A stretch of DNA of 64,000 bases from Lichenicola cladoniae (GTDB lineage: Bacteria > Pseudomonadota > Alphaproteobacteria > Acetobacterales > Acetobacteraceae). How positions within the stretch are numbered: position 1 is the first letter of the stretch; each line of letters opens with the position of its first letter. The stretch spans positions 871,501 to 935,500 of the forward strand of contig NZ_CP053708.1 of assembly GCF_013201075.1 (NCBI RefSeq), read 5' to 3'. Both the position numbers and the translations under genes were made by a program. This document shows positions 52,578 to 61,266 of the stretch, piece by piece. The notes under the pieces are model-generated. The model ran no database searches. It was given only the letters and a program-made list of their open reading frames with translations, and was not told the origin of the DNA.

Positions 52578-53438
52578 ATGACAGACCGCATCTACCATCG
52601 CACTGCGGATGTGAACGGTCGCAAGATCTTCTATCGGGAGGCTGGCGACCCGGCTGCGCCCACGATCTTGCTGCTGCATGGCCTGCCAACCAGCAGCCAG
52701 ATGTTTCGCGACCTGATGCCGGCGCTGGCCGACCGCTTCCATCTCATCGCCCCGGATTATGTCGGGTTCGGTCACTCCGACGCACCGTTGCGTCATGCGT
52801 TCACCTACACCTTCGACAACCTAGCGGCTCATGTCGCGGGGCTGGTCGATGTCCTGCGTCTGACCTCATACATCCTCTACATGCAGGATTACGGTGGCCC
52901 GGTCGGCTTCCGGCTTTTCACCCAGCGCCCGGACCGCGTCGACGGCTTCATCATTCAGAACGCCAACGCCTACATGGAAGGCGTCGGCGATGCGCCCAAG
53001 GCCGTGCTCCTGCCGCTCTGGGAGAACCGCACACCCGAAACCGAGAAGCCGGCGCGTGATTTCATCAGCGTGGAAGGGACTAAATTCCACTGGCTGGTCG
53101 GCGCAAAGGATCCCGAGGCGATCAACCCGGACAACTGGGTGCTCGACCAAGCGCTGCTCGACCGGCCAGGCGTGCAGGACTACCAGGTCGACCTGCTGGA
53201 AAACTACAAGTCCAATATTGCCCTCTATCCGGAGTGGCAGGCTGCTTTCCGCGTGCACAAGCCAAAGACGCTGATCGTCTGGGGCAAGAACGACCCGTTC
53301 TTCATCCCGCCGGGAGCGCGCGCCTACCTGAACGACCTGCCCGAGGCCAAGCTGGTGTGGCTGGACGCCGGGCACTTCGTACTCGATGAGAATGCCCCGC
53401 AGGTCGCCGCCGAGATCAAAACGGTGTTCGCCGCCTGA
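52578..53438 (+). CDS. alpha/beta hydrolase, haloalkane dehalogenase/epoxide hydrolase-like
   Basis: Protein of 286 aa. Oxyanion loop LLHGLPTSSQMF, nucleophile Asp104 in MQDYGGPVGFR, acid Asp in VWGKNDPFF, base His266 in LDAGHFVLDE. Same length and layout as the hydrolase at 33699-34559. RBS AAGGAAA precedes ATG. Single gene under a divergent LysR. The Asp nucleophile points to ester-intermediate hydrolysis of a haloalkane, halo acid or epoxide; the substrate cannot be deduced. It does not carry the LinB halide pair Asn/Trp in the usual form (Gly-Leu-Pro after His, Tyr after Asp). Confidence 0.9.
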   Translation: MTDRIYHRTADVNGRKIFYREAGDPAAPTILLLHGLPTSSQMFRDLMPALADRFHLIAPDYVGFGHSDAPLRHAFTYTFDNLAAHVAGLVDVLRLTSYILYMQDYGGPVGFRLFTQRPDRVDGFIIQNANAYMEGVGDAPKAVLLPLWENRTPETEKPARDFISVEGTKFHWLVGAKDPEAINPDNWVLDQALLDRPGVQDYQVDLLENYKSNIALYPEWQAAFRVHKPKTLIVWGKNDPFFIPPGARAYLNDLPEAKLVWLDAGHFVLDENAPQVAAEIKTVFAA

Positions 53439-53489
53439 GCGCTCTGCGACATATTTCCCCGAGGGAGGGTAGGTGCGCACGTGCTGCAC

Positions 53490-53930
53490 CCGCCCCCACA
53501 CAGGACCTCGAAGTTCGCCGTCGTACACCTGGCAGGATCAGCCGATCGCCAGAGTGCCTTGGCGTTGCTGGAAACCGTGATCAAGGCCGTGCCGTATCGC
53601 ATCCACACCGTGCTGGCCGATAGCGATATCCCGTTCTGCCACCCGCCTCGCTACCGATCAGGGCCTATCGTGCGGTTCGGAATGCATCTGTTTGACCGGC
53701 TCTGCCGCCAGCCCGATGTCGAGAACAGGCTCACCAAGCCGAACCACCCCTGGACCAATGGTCAGGTCGAGCGAATGAACCGCACCATCAAGGATGCGAC
53801 CGTCGAGCGGTAGCACGCCGCCAATCATCAGCAGCTGACGGCCCATCTCGAGTTTTTCGTGGCCGCCTACAATCCCGCTCGCAGGCTCAAGACACTGTCG
53901 GGTTTTACCCCGAACCAGCGACCCGGACGC
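53490..53930 (+). pseudogene. IS481-type transposase remnant
   Basis: The second half of an integrase-core transposase: a truncated VVHLAGSADRQSALALLETV, VPYRIHTVLADSDIPF, then the diagnostic LTKPNHPWTNGQVERMNRTI with the catalytic Glu. An in-frame TAG follows at about 53811 where the family has Tyr (KRYH), and the last helices continue in frame (VAAYNPARRLKTLSGFTP). N-terminus missing. Dead. It separates the hydrolase gene from the pckA operon; 53931-54169 holds nothing else that I can identify. Confidence 0.8.
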
Positions 53931-54169
53931 GGTAGATCTCCGGCAGGGCAGGATGCAGGCGGGGCATCCCAGGTGACGCTTGGAAGAGCGCCGCCTCCAG
54001 CCGAGAACGTCGCACCTCGAGCTGCTGCAGCCTTCGGCAAAGCGCACGCTGTGATAGAAAGCGGCTTGGTAGTCAGACGGTGCCCAACGCGGAGTTCATG
54101 AACGGGAGGAGATTATCCGGCAATCACATTGATCGACGCAGCTGCCGGACCCGAAAAACTTCCTGCACG

Positions 54170-55813
54170 TCACTGTGCCCGCTTTACCGGAGAGCCTCGG
54201 ATTATCTCGTCGCGGACCGACTCGCTGACGGATGTCGCGAACTGCTCGAAATTCTGCTCGAACAGGCCGGCAAGGGATCGTGCCTGCACGTCATACGCAT
54301 CGCTGTCAGTCCAGGCTGCAGATGGATCGAGGATCTCATCCGGAATGCCGGCGACCGACAGGGGAACCGAGAAACGAAAGTAGCGGTCCGACCGGGTAGC
54401 CGCATCGTTCAGCGAGTTGTCGAGAATGGCATGGAGGATGGCGCGTGTATGGGACAGGGAGATCCGTCGCCCGACGCCGTAGGCACCCCCGGTCCAGCCG
54501 GTGTTCACCAGCCAGCAGGTCGCGCCACTGTCCCTGAGATAGTGGCCGAGCAGATCCCCGTAGATCTCCGGTGCCCGCGGCAGGAAGGGTGCACCGAAGC
54601 AGGTGCTGAAGGTCGCCTGCGGGTGGGCGCCCATTCCCTTCTCGGTGCCGGCGACGCGCGCCGTGTAGCCGGACAGGAAGTGGTACATTGCCTGGTCGGG
54701 TGAAAGGCGGGCGACTGGCGGCATGACGCCAAAGGCATCTGCGGTCAGCATGATCACGTGCCGGGGTGTGCCGCCTCGGCCATTGGCCTGCGCGTTGGCA
54801 ATAAAATCGAGTGGATAGCAGGAGCGGGTGTTTTCCGTATGCGTCTTGTCACCAAGATCGAGCGTGCCGTGATCGTCGGCGACGACATTTTCCAACACCG
54901 CGCCGAACCGATGCGACGCCTGCCAGATCTCCGGCTCGGCCTCACGCTGCAGGCCGATGACTTTGGCGTAGCAGCCACCTTCAAAATTGAAGACGCCGTG
55001 CGGGCTCCAACCATGCTCGTCGTCACCGATCAGGTCGCGCGACGGATCGGATGACAGGGTGGTCTTGCCAGTACCCGACAGGCCGAAGAACAGTGCGACG
55101 TCGCCCGCCTTGCCGACGTTGGCGGAACAATGCATCGGCAACAGCCCCTTCTCGGGCAGCAGCCAGTTCATGACCGTGAAGATCGACTTCTTGATCTCGC
55201 CGGCATATTGCGTTCCGGCGATGACGACGAGCTTCTGTGCGAACGACAACGCGATCACCGTCGAGCTGCGCACCCCGCAACTTGCAGGATCGATCGCGAG
55301 GTCGGGTGCATGGAGAATGACGTAGTCGGGCGCGAAGTCTTCCAGTGCCGACGGCTCCGGGCGGATGAACATGTTGCGCGCGAACAGCGCGTGCCATGCA
55401 TTCGTCGTCACCAGTCGGACCCGGATGCGATGCGCGGGATCTGCACCGGCGAACAGATCCTGCGTGAACAGAACCTGCCCCTGAAGATAGCCGCGCACTG
55501 TAGCGCACAGGCGCGAGAAATTGCCTTCCGACAAACGGTTGTTGACCTTGCCCCACCAGACGGCGTCGGTGGTCGCGGCCTCGTCGACAACAAACTTATC
55601 CTGGACCGACCGGCCTGTATGTTCGCCGGTGTTCGCGACGATCGCTCCATCTTCCGATAAAGTCACCTCCCCGCGCTGCAGGGCAAGCGCAGTCAGGCGC
55701 GCCGGCTTCTCGTTGGCATAGATATGCCTCGCCGCGTGCAGGCCGGTTCCATCCAGGGCGTCGGCAGACCAGGTCGCGACGTCCGGCGTGTCAAGCATGG
55801 TAACCTTGCTCAT
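54170..55813 (-). CDS. pckA: phosphoenolpyruvate carboxykinase (ATP)
   Basis: Protein of 547 aa, normal length. The P-loop GLSGTGKT at residues 244-251, the metal site LIGDDEHGW and the substrate segments NTGEHTGRS and GTQYAGEIKKSIFTVMNW are complete, marking the ATP-dependent enzyme. It converts oxaloacetate and ATP to PEP, the first committed step of gluconeogenesis from TCA intermediates. Found 28 bp behind pcaF in the same operon direction with its own AGAGGA box. This placement links it to growth on aromatics that yield succinyl-CoA and acetyl-CoA. Confidence 0.96.
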   Translation of the reverse strand: MSKVTMLDTPDVATWSADALDGTGLHAARHIYANEKPARLTALALQRGEVTLSEDGAIVANTGEHTGRSVQDKFVVDEAATTDAVWWGKVNNRLSEGNFSRLCATVRGYLQGQVLFTQDLFAGADPAHRIRVRLVTTNAWHALFARNMFIRPEPSALEDFAPDYVILHAPDLAIDPASCGVRSSTVIALSFAQKLVVIAGTQYAGEIKKSIFTVMNWLLPEKGLLPMHCSANVGKAGDVALFFGLSGTGKTTLSSDPSRDLIGDDEHGWSPHGVFNFEGGCYAKVIGLQREAEPEIWQASHRFGAVLENVVADDHGTLDLGDKTHTENTRSCYPLDFIANAQANGRGGTPRHVIMLTADAFGVMPPVARLSPDQAMYHFLSGYTARVAGTEKGMGAHPQATFSTCFGAPFLPRAPEIYGDLLGHYLRDSGATCWLVNTGWTGGAYGVGRRISLSHTRAILHAILDNSLNDAATRSDRYFRFSVPLSVAGIPDEILDPSAAWTDSDAYDVQARSLAGLFEQNFEQFATSVSESVRDEIIRGSPVKRAQ

Positions 55814-55841
55814 GAGGTCCTCTTCATTCCGGAGGGTGACG

Positions 55842-57047
55842 TCAGACGCGCTCGATCAGCGCTGCGATTCCTTGCCCCACGCCGATGCACATGGTCGCGA
55901 TCGCGCGCCTCAGGCCGAGAGTTTCCAGTGCATTCACTGCTGTCAGGGCGAGGCGCGCGCCGGACATGCCAAGCGGATGGCCGAGGGCGATCGCGCCGCC
56001 ATGCGGGTTCACGTGGGCGGCATCGTCCGGCAGGCCGAGTTGCCGCAGCACCGCCAGCGACTGGCTGGCAAACGCCTCGTTCAACTCGATCAGGTCGATA
56101 TCCCCCAGGGCAAGGCCGGTTCGTTCGAGCAGACGCTGGACGGCCGGAACAGGGCCGATCCCCATCACGCGCGGCTCGACGCCAGCGGTCGCCATCGCGA
56201 CGACCCGTGCCCGCGGTGTCAGCCCGTGGCGCCGTGCGCCCGCCTCCGTGGCCAGGATCAGCGCGGCCGCACCATCATTCAGGCCGGACGCGTTGCCGGC
56301 GGTCACGGTGCCACCGCCCGGGCGGAACGGCGCGCGAAGTTTGGCCAGCCCCTCAAGAGTGGTATCGGCACGCGGGTGCTCGTCCACACTCACGATGTGT
56401 TCGCTTTTGCGCGTCTTCACCGTGATCGGCGTGATCTCGCGGGCGAAGAAGCCGGCCGCCTGCGCCGCCGCGGTGCGCTGCTGCGACCGGTAGGCGAACA
56501 GATCCTGGTCCTGACGGGAGACTTCGTATCGCTCGGCAACGTTGTCGCCGGTCTGTGGCATCGTATCGACGCCCCAGGACGCTTCCATCGCCGGGTTGAT
56601 AAAACGCCAGCCGAGCGTCGTGTCCTGGAGTTCGGCCTGGCGGGAAAAGGCTTCGGTCGCCTTGCCCATGACGAACGGCGCGCGCGTCATGCTCTCGACA
56701 CCGCCGGCCAGAAGCAGATCGCCCTCGCCGGTGCGAAGCATCCGGGCCGCCGTTCCGACCGCATCCAGGCCCGAGCCGCACAAACGATTGATCGTCGAGC
56801 CGGGTGTGCTGACCGGATAGCCGGCCAACAGCACCGCCATGCGGGCGACGTCGCGATTATCTTCGCCGGCCTGATTGGCGCAACCAAGATAGCAATCGTC
56901 GACAGCATTCCAGTCGACCTGGGCGTTCCGTTCGCGCAGAACGCGAAGCGGATGCGCCGCGAGATCGTCGGCGCGAACGTCGCGCAGCGCACCGCCGAAA
57001 CGGCCGATCGGCGTGCGGGTGAAGTCGCAGATGAAGGCCTCAGCCAT
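55842..57047 (-). CDS. pcaF: 3-oxoadipyl-CoA thiolase
   Basis: Protein of 401 aa. Thiolase active site: nucleophile Cys90 in INRLCGSGLDAV, His in GGAIALGHPLG, and second Cys in TMCIGVGQG. The start IVDFTRTPIG-like sequence (FICDFTRTPIGRFGG) and the length fit PcaF/PaaJ. It cleaves 3-oxoadipyl-CoA to succinyl-CoA and acetyl-CoA, the last step of the beta-ketoadipate pathway. Overlaps the pcaJ stop by 8 bp. The call rests on pcaIJ next door; without them acetyl-CoA acetyltransferase would be possible. Confidence 0.92.
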   Translation of the reverse strand: MAEAFICDFTRTPIGRFGGALRDVRADDLAAHPLRVLRERNAQVDWNAVDDCYLGCANQAGEDNRDVARMAVLLAGYPVSTPGSTINRLCGSGLDAVGTAARMLRTGEGDLLLAGGVESMTRAPFVMGKATEAFSRQAELQDTTLGWRFINPAMEASWGVDTMPQTGDNVAERYEVSRQDQDLFAYRSQQRTAAAQAAGFFAREITPITVKTRKSEHIVSVDEHPRADTTLEGLAKLRAPFRPGGGTVTAGNASGLNDGAAALILATEAGARRHGLTPRARVVAMATAGVEPRVMGIGPVPAVQRLLERTGLALGDIDLIELNEAFASQSLAVLRQLGLPDDAAHVNPHGGAIALGHPLGMSGARLALTAVNALETLGLRRAIATMCIGVGQGIAALIERV

Positions 57048-57702
57048 CGATGCTTTCCTCCAAGTGCAGAAGCGTACCGGTCTTGTCCTGAAGCTCCTCG
57101 AACGACAGGCCGGGCACCATCTCGCGCACGAGGAAGCCGTTGCCGGTGACGTCGATCACGGCGAGGTTGGTGTAGATGCGGCTGACCGCACCCAGGGCGG
57201 TCAGGGGATAGGAACAGCGGTTGACGAGCTTGGGCTGCCCATCCTTGGTGGTGTGCTCCGTCACGACCCAGATCCGCTTGGCGCCGACAGCCAGATCCAT
57301 CGCGCCGCCCACGGCGGGTGCGGCATCCGCGGCAGAGGTCGCCCAGTTCGCCAGGTCGCCGTTCTCCGCGACCTCGAACGCACCCAGGACGCAGAGATCG
57401 ATGTGACCGCCCCGTATCATCGCAAAGCTGTCGGCATGGTGAAAGAACGAACCGCCCGGAAGCAGCGTCACGTGCTGCTTGCCGGCATTGATCAGCCAGG
57501 GATCCACCTTGTCCGCCGCCGGTGCGGGTCCCATGCCGAGAATACCGTTCTCGGAGTGCAGCACGACCTCCCGGCCCTCGGGAATATAATCGGCGATCAG
57601 GGTGGGAATGCCGATCCCGAGGTTGCAGTACCACCCTTCGGCGATGTCCTGCGCGACGCGCGCGGCCATCTGCTTGCGGGATAGCGGTTGATGGTCACTC
57701 AT
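57040..57702 (-). CDS. pcaJ: 3-oxoadipate CoA-transferase subunit B
   Basis: Protein of 220 aa from ATG 57702 (AAGGAGG box). It carries the catalytic Glu51 in LHSENGILGMG, plus NLGIGIPTL and GGHIDLCVLGAFEV. Works with PcaI to move CoA from succinyl-CoA to 3-oxoadipate. Starts 10 bp after pcaI and overlaps pcaF. The open frame to 57741 is not needed. 3-oxoacid (acetoacetate) CoA-transferase is the alternative function, but the operon supports the aromatic pathway. Confidence 0.92.
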   Translation of the reverse strand: MSDHQPLSRKQMAARVAQDIAEGWYCNLGIGIPTLIADYIPEGREVVLHSENGILGMGPAPAADKVDPWLINAGKQHVTLLPGGSFFHHADSFAMIRGGHIDLCVLGAFEVAENGDLANWATSAADAAPAVGGAMDLAVGAKRIWVVTEHTTKDGQPKLVNRCSYPLTALGAVSRIYTNLAVIDVTGNGFLVREMVPGLSFEELQDKTGTLLHLEESIDG

Positions 57703-57712
57703 CGCGCCCTCC

Positions 57713-58393
57713 TTACCCCTGCGGGTCGCCATAGGGGACATGCACGACCCGGTTCACGAAGATCCCTTGTGTCACGATCGCCTCGGGGTCGAGTTCGCCC
57801 AATTCGGCGAGATGCTGGGTCTGCACGACCGTCAGTGCCGCTGCCGTCGCCATGACCGCATTGAAGTTGCGGCCACTCTCCCGATAGACGCAATTGCCCC
57901 AGCGATCCGCGCGCCACGCCTCGATCAGTGCAACGTCGGCGGGAAGCGCGTGCTCGAGAATGTAGAAGCGCCCGCCAATCTCGCGGCTTTCCTTCTTCTC
58001 GCCGAGTTTCGTGCCGTAGCCGGTTGCCGTGAAGAATGCCGGGATACCCGCTCCTGCGGCCCGGATGCGCTCGGCGAGAGTACCCTGTGGAACGATTTCG
58101 AGTTCCAGTCGGCCGGACTTGAAGAGATCCTCGAACACGACCGATCCCGACGAGCGCGGGAACGAGCAGACGATCTTCCGGACGCGCCCGGCCTCCATCA
58201 GCTTGGCGAGGCCGACACGGCCGGTGCCGGCATTGTTCGCCACGATCGTCAGATCGCGTGCGCCCTGCTCGATGAGCGCTTCGATCAGAACATTCGGCTG
58301 CCCAACCGCGCCGAAGCCCCCGATCATGATCGTCGAACCGTCGGCGATGCCATCCAGGGCCGCCGCGACGTCGCGCACGCGCTTGTCGATCAT
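57713..58393 (-). CDS. pcaI: 3-oxoadipate CoA-transferase subunit A
   Basis: Protein of 226 aa from ATG 58393 (AAGGAG box). GGFGAVGQPNVLIEAL and the GAGIPAFFTATGYGT block are typical of the alpha subunit of family I CoA-transferases, and the end VHVPYGDPQG is present. Forms the enzyme with PcaJ. First gene of the pcaIJF-pckA operon; a three-half-site operator-like element lies 48-89 bp upstream of its ATG. Confidence 0.92.
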   Translation of the reverse strand: MIDKRVRDVAAALDGIADGSTIMIGGFGAVGQPNVLIEALIEQGARDLTIVANNAGTGRVGLAKLMEAGRVRKIVCSFPRSSGSVVFEDLFKSGRLELEIVPQGTLAERIRAAGAGIPAFFTATGYGTKLGEKKESREIGGRFYILEHALPADVALIEAWRADRWGNCVYRESGRNFNAVMATAAALTVVQTQHLAELGELDPEAIVTQGIFVNRVVHVPYGDPQG

Positions 58394-58440
58394 CCGCTCT
58401 CCTTCTTGCCGGTCTTCATTGTAAACCCGGCAATACAAGT

Positions 58441-58482
58441 TTATGTGCGCCTAACGCACATATGGTCGCCTTGCGCACATTA
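58441..58482. promoter_or_regulatory. IclR-type (PcaR/PcaU-like) operator with three half-sites
   Basis: Two 10-bp half-sites form a palindrome: 58441-58450 (read on the minus strand GCGCACATAA) and 58454-58463 (ACGCACATAT), with perfect 8-bp arms TATGTGCG/CGCACATA and a 5-base centre. A third half-site in direct orientation, GCGCACATTA, is at 58473-58482, 19 bp on, about two helical turns. This palindrome-plus-direct-repeat plan is that known for PcaU in Acinetobacter. It lies between the IclR gene and pcaI. Binding is inferred from the pattern and position. Confidence 0.75.
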
Positions 58483-58566
58483 TCATCGAGATCTTCTGAC
58501 GGATCAAGTCAACTATTGATGTCGACTGACCCAATCATCTGTAAGGCTCGGTGCGTGGCGCGACTG

Positions 58567-59346
58567 TCAGACCGCTCCGCGCATAGTTGCGGGCGAGATC
58601 AGGTCGGCTGCCGCATGAAGTGCCGGCAGAAGCTTCTCAATCAAGGTATCCCGGCTGGTCCTGATAGTCTGCGTGCTGACGTTGAGCGAAGCTGCCACGC
58701 TTCCGTCCGGCCGCCTGACGGGCACGGCGAGGGAGCGAAGCCCCTGCTCGAGTTCCTCGTCGAGAAGGCAGTAGCCGTCCCGTTCAACACAATGCAGCAG
58801 GTCCAGGAGCGCCGTGCGGTCGACGATCGTCTTTGGTGTCCGGGCGACGAGTGCGTCCGGGAGATGCGCTTGCCTTTCCCGCTGGGGCAGCCCGGCCAGC
58901 AACACGCGTCCCATCGAGGTGCACCAAGCCGGGAGGCGCGATCCGACCGTCAGATCGAGGGCGACGATCCGTCTGGCTTCCGAACGGGCGAGATAAACAA
59001 TGTCTTGTTCGACCAGCGCCGCCAGGGAGAAGCTCTCGCCGAACGTCTTGCTTAGCCGGTCGAGGATGGGCTGCGCCAGGCGTGGAAGCGGTCTCGACGC
59101 AAGGGGTGCCGCGAGCGTCAGGACCTTCGGTGTCAGCCTGAAGCTGCGCTCGTCTTCGATCAGGAAGCCCTTGGCCGCGAGCGTCAACAGCGAGCGACGG
59201 GCACTGGCGCGGGTAGTGCCGGTCCGACGGGCCGCCTCCGCAAGGGTGATGCCGTTCGGGCTCTCCGCACAGGCCAGCAGCACGTCGAGGCCACGCGCAA
59301 GCGCATCCACAAAGTCGCGGTTCTTACCGTCTTCCGGCTTATCCAT
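58567..59346 (-). CDS. pcaR: IclR family regulator of the beta-ketoadipate genes
   Basis: Protein of 259 aa. N-terminal winged helix (GLDVLLACAESPNGITLAEAAR, GTTRASARRSLLTL) and an IclR effector domain with DIVYLARSEARR, LPAWCTSMGRVLL and a C-terminal LNVSTQTIR. The lineage is PcaR/PcaU/PobR. Transcribed in the same direction as pcaI, 173 bp upstream of it, with the three-half-site operator between. It probably activates pcaIJF-pckA when beta-ketoadipate or its precursor accumulates. Confidence 0.88.
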   Translation of the reverse strand: MDKPEDGKNRDFVDALARGLDVLLACAESPNGITLAEAARRTGTTRASARRSLLTLAAKGFLIEDERSFRLTPKVLTLAAPLASRPLPRLAQPILDRLSKTFGESFSLAALVEQDIVYLARSEARRIVALDLTVGSRLPAWCTSMGRVLLAGLPQRERQAHLPDALVARTPKTIVDRTALLDLLHCVERDGYCLLDEELEQGLRSLAVPVRRPDGSVAASLNVSTQTIRTSRDTLIEKLLPALHAAADLISPATMRGAV

Positions 59347-59424
59347 CCTCCGGGATGCTTACACGGGCCGGGGGGCTTGCCAAGCAAGTGCCCCGGCCGG
59401 CCCGTCAGCGGCAACCGATCCCGA

Positions 59425-60225
59425 TCAGACCAGCACCATTCCTCCATCGAACATCAGGATCTGGCCGGTCATGTAGTCCGATGCGCCCGACGCCAGGAAT
59501 GCCGCCATACCGACAAGGTCGTCGGGCATCGCCGGCCGTCCCATCAGGATGCCGCTCGAAAACGAGTCCATGAACTCGCCCTTCTGCTTGATCACGCCCT
59601 TGCCGATCATGTCGGCTTCGAGCTTGTCCCAGAGCGGCGTCTTGACGACGCCCGGGGCGAAGCCGTTCACGGTGATGTTGTGTTTCGCCAGCTCTCTGGC
59701 TCCGGCCTGCGTCAGGGAAATCACCGCGGCCTTGCTCGCGCAGTAGGGCGCGAATTCCGGATAACCCTGCCGGCCGGCGATGGAGGCGGTATTGATGATC
59801 TTGCCGCCTCGGCCTTGCCGGATCATCTGCTCGCCCGCCACCTGCATGCCGATCAGGACGCTCAGCGCGTTGACGCGCATGATCGCCTCGAAATTTTCGG
59901 TGTCGATCTCGAAGAACGGAACGGGCTTGTTCATGCCGGCATTGTTGAAAAGAACGTCGATGCCGCCGAACCGCTCGACTGCCAGCCGGATCAGCCGTTC
60001 GAACTGAGCGCGGTCGGAGACGTCGGTCGTGACCGCCAGGGCCTCGCGGCCGTCCTCGCGCAACTCGGCTGCCAGGGATTCCGCACGGGCCTCGTCGAGA
60101 TCGGCGATCACGACACGCGCGCCGCCTTGGGACAGGGATCGGGCGAAGGCGGCGCCGATACCCTGCGCGCCGCCGGTGATGATAATGACGCGCGGGTCCG
60201 CCGGCCTGGTTTCGAGAGTTGCCAT
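59425..60225 (-). CDS. SDR family oxidoreductase
   Basis: Protein of 266 aa from ATG 60225. Complete classical SDR: GGAQGIG cofactor loop, NNAG, catalytic Ser in NTASIAG, Tyr and Lys in PYCASKAAV, and NITVNGFAPGVVKTPL. Similar to acetoin/sorbitol/mannitol-type NAD dehydrogenases. Starts 11 bp after the ADH gene, so in one operon with ADH, Gfo/Idh and the HTH-SBP protein. Likely oxidises a polyol or sugar. Confidence 0.92.
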   Translation of the reverse strand: MATLETRPADPRVIIITGGAQGIGAAFARSLSQGGARVVIADLDEARAESLAAELREDGREALAVTTDVSDRAQFERLIRLAVERFGGIDVLFNNAGMNKPVPFFEIDTENFEAIMRVNALSVLIGMQVAGEQMIRQGRGGKIINTASIAGRQGYPEFAPYCASKAAVISLTQAGARELAKHNITVNGFAPGVVKTPLWDKLEADMIGKGVIKQKGEFMDSFSSGILMGRPAMPDDLVGMAAFLASGASDYMTGQILMFDGGMVLV

Positions 60226-60236
60226 GATGCCCTCTG

Positions 60237-61220
60237 TCACGCGTTGACCATGGTGATCTTGATGCAGTCCGCCGGGTGCTGTCCGATCCGGAGTGCTTCC
60301 AGCCCCTGTTCCAGCGGGAAGGTGTGGGTGCGGATCGGGGACAGGTCGATCCCGGTCCGGTCCAGGAACCTGATCGCCGCAGGCCAGACGCCGGGCGAGC
60401 CGATGCAGCCGCGAACGGTCAGGTTGCGCATCTGGATGTTGCCGAGATGGCTGGCGACCTTCCGGCCGATATTGATGCCGACCATGGCGACGCGTCCCTC
60501 TTCACGCGTCATGTCAAAGACCGCGCCGAGCGAGGAATCGTGTCCGGAAGCCTCGATGACCAGATCGGCGCCGGAGCCGCCGGTGGCGTCCAGGATCGCC
60601 TTTACCGGGTCGCCGGCGGTGGGATCCACGGCCATGGCTGCGCCAAGCCGGGTCGCGACCTCGCGACGGTGGGCGAGCGGGTCGATCACGATGGTCCGCG
60701 CGCCGCTGCCGATGGCCGCCGCAGCCGCCATCAGCCCGATCGTGCCGCCGCCGGAAACGACGACGGTTTCGCTGGCATTGGTGCCGCCGGAGCGCTGGAT
60801 CGCATAGTAGCCGCAGGTGAACGGCTCGATGAACGACGCGGTCAGGTCGTCGACGGTGTCCGGCAGCTTATGGAGCCATTCGGGACGGACGGTGAAGAAC
60901 TGCCGGTAGGCGCCATTCAGCGAGAAGCCGAAATGATGCACCCGATCCGGCAGCCGCACCACGCATTCGCCGACCACGCGGTCGCCGGCGGCAAAGCCGG
61001 ATATCGAGCGGCCGACCGCGGCGACGCGGCCCGACCACTCATGTCCCGGCACGACCGGATACGAGATGGGAATGATGTAACGGCCCCCGAGAAGTTCGTA
61101 GTCGGAATGGCAGATACCGACAGCGGCCATCTCGATCAGGATCTCGTCTGCGGCCATTTCGGGCTGCGGTACGTCTTGCAGAACCGGACGCTCGGGCGCT
61201 TCAAAGGATAGGGCTTTCAT
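60237..61220 (-). CDS. zinc-type alcohol/polyol dehydrogenase without structural zinc site
   Basis: Protein of 327 aa, MDR family. Catalytic-zinc region ICHSDYELLGG and VVPGHEWSGRV (Cys, His, Glu), Rossmann start VSGGGTIGLMAAAA. The four-Cys structural zinc loop found after GDRV in most sorbitol/threonine-type dehydrogenases is missing; that place reads ECVVRLPDRVHHFGF. Within a polyol/sugar-type operon it probably oxidises a secondary alcohol of a sugar or inositol-like substrate with NAD. 46 bp behind the Gfo/Idh gene. Confidence 0.9.
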   Translation of the reverse strand: MKALSFEAPERPVLQDVPQPEMAADEILIEMAAVGICHSDYELLGGRYIIPISYPVVPGHEWSGRVAAVGRSISGFAAGDRVVGECVVRLPDRVHHFGFSLNGAYRQFFTVRPEWLHKLPDTVDDLTASFIEPFTCGYYAIQRSGGTNASETVVVSGGGTIGLMAAAAAIGSGARTIVIDPLAHRREVATRLGAAMAVDPTAGDPVKAILDATGGSGADLVIEASGHDSSLGAVFDMTREEGRVAMVGINIGRKVASHLGNIQMRNLTVRGCIGSPGVWPAAIRFLDRTGIDLSPIRTHTFPLEQGLEALRIGQHPADCIKITMVNA

Positions 61221-61266
61221 GGCAACGTTCCTCGTTATTTAATTAGGTTCTTTATTTGGTCGGTGG

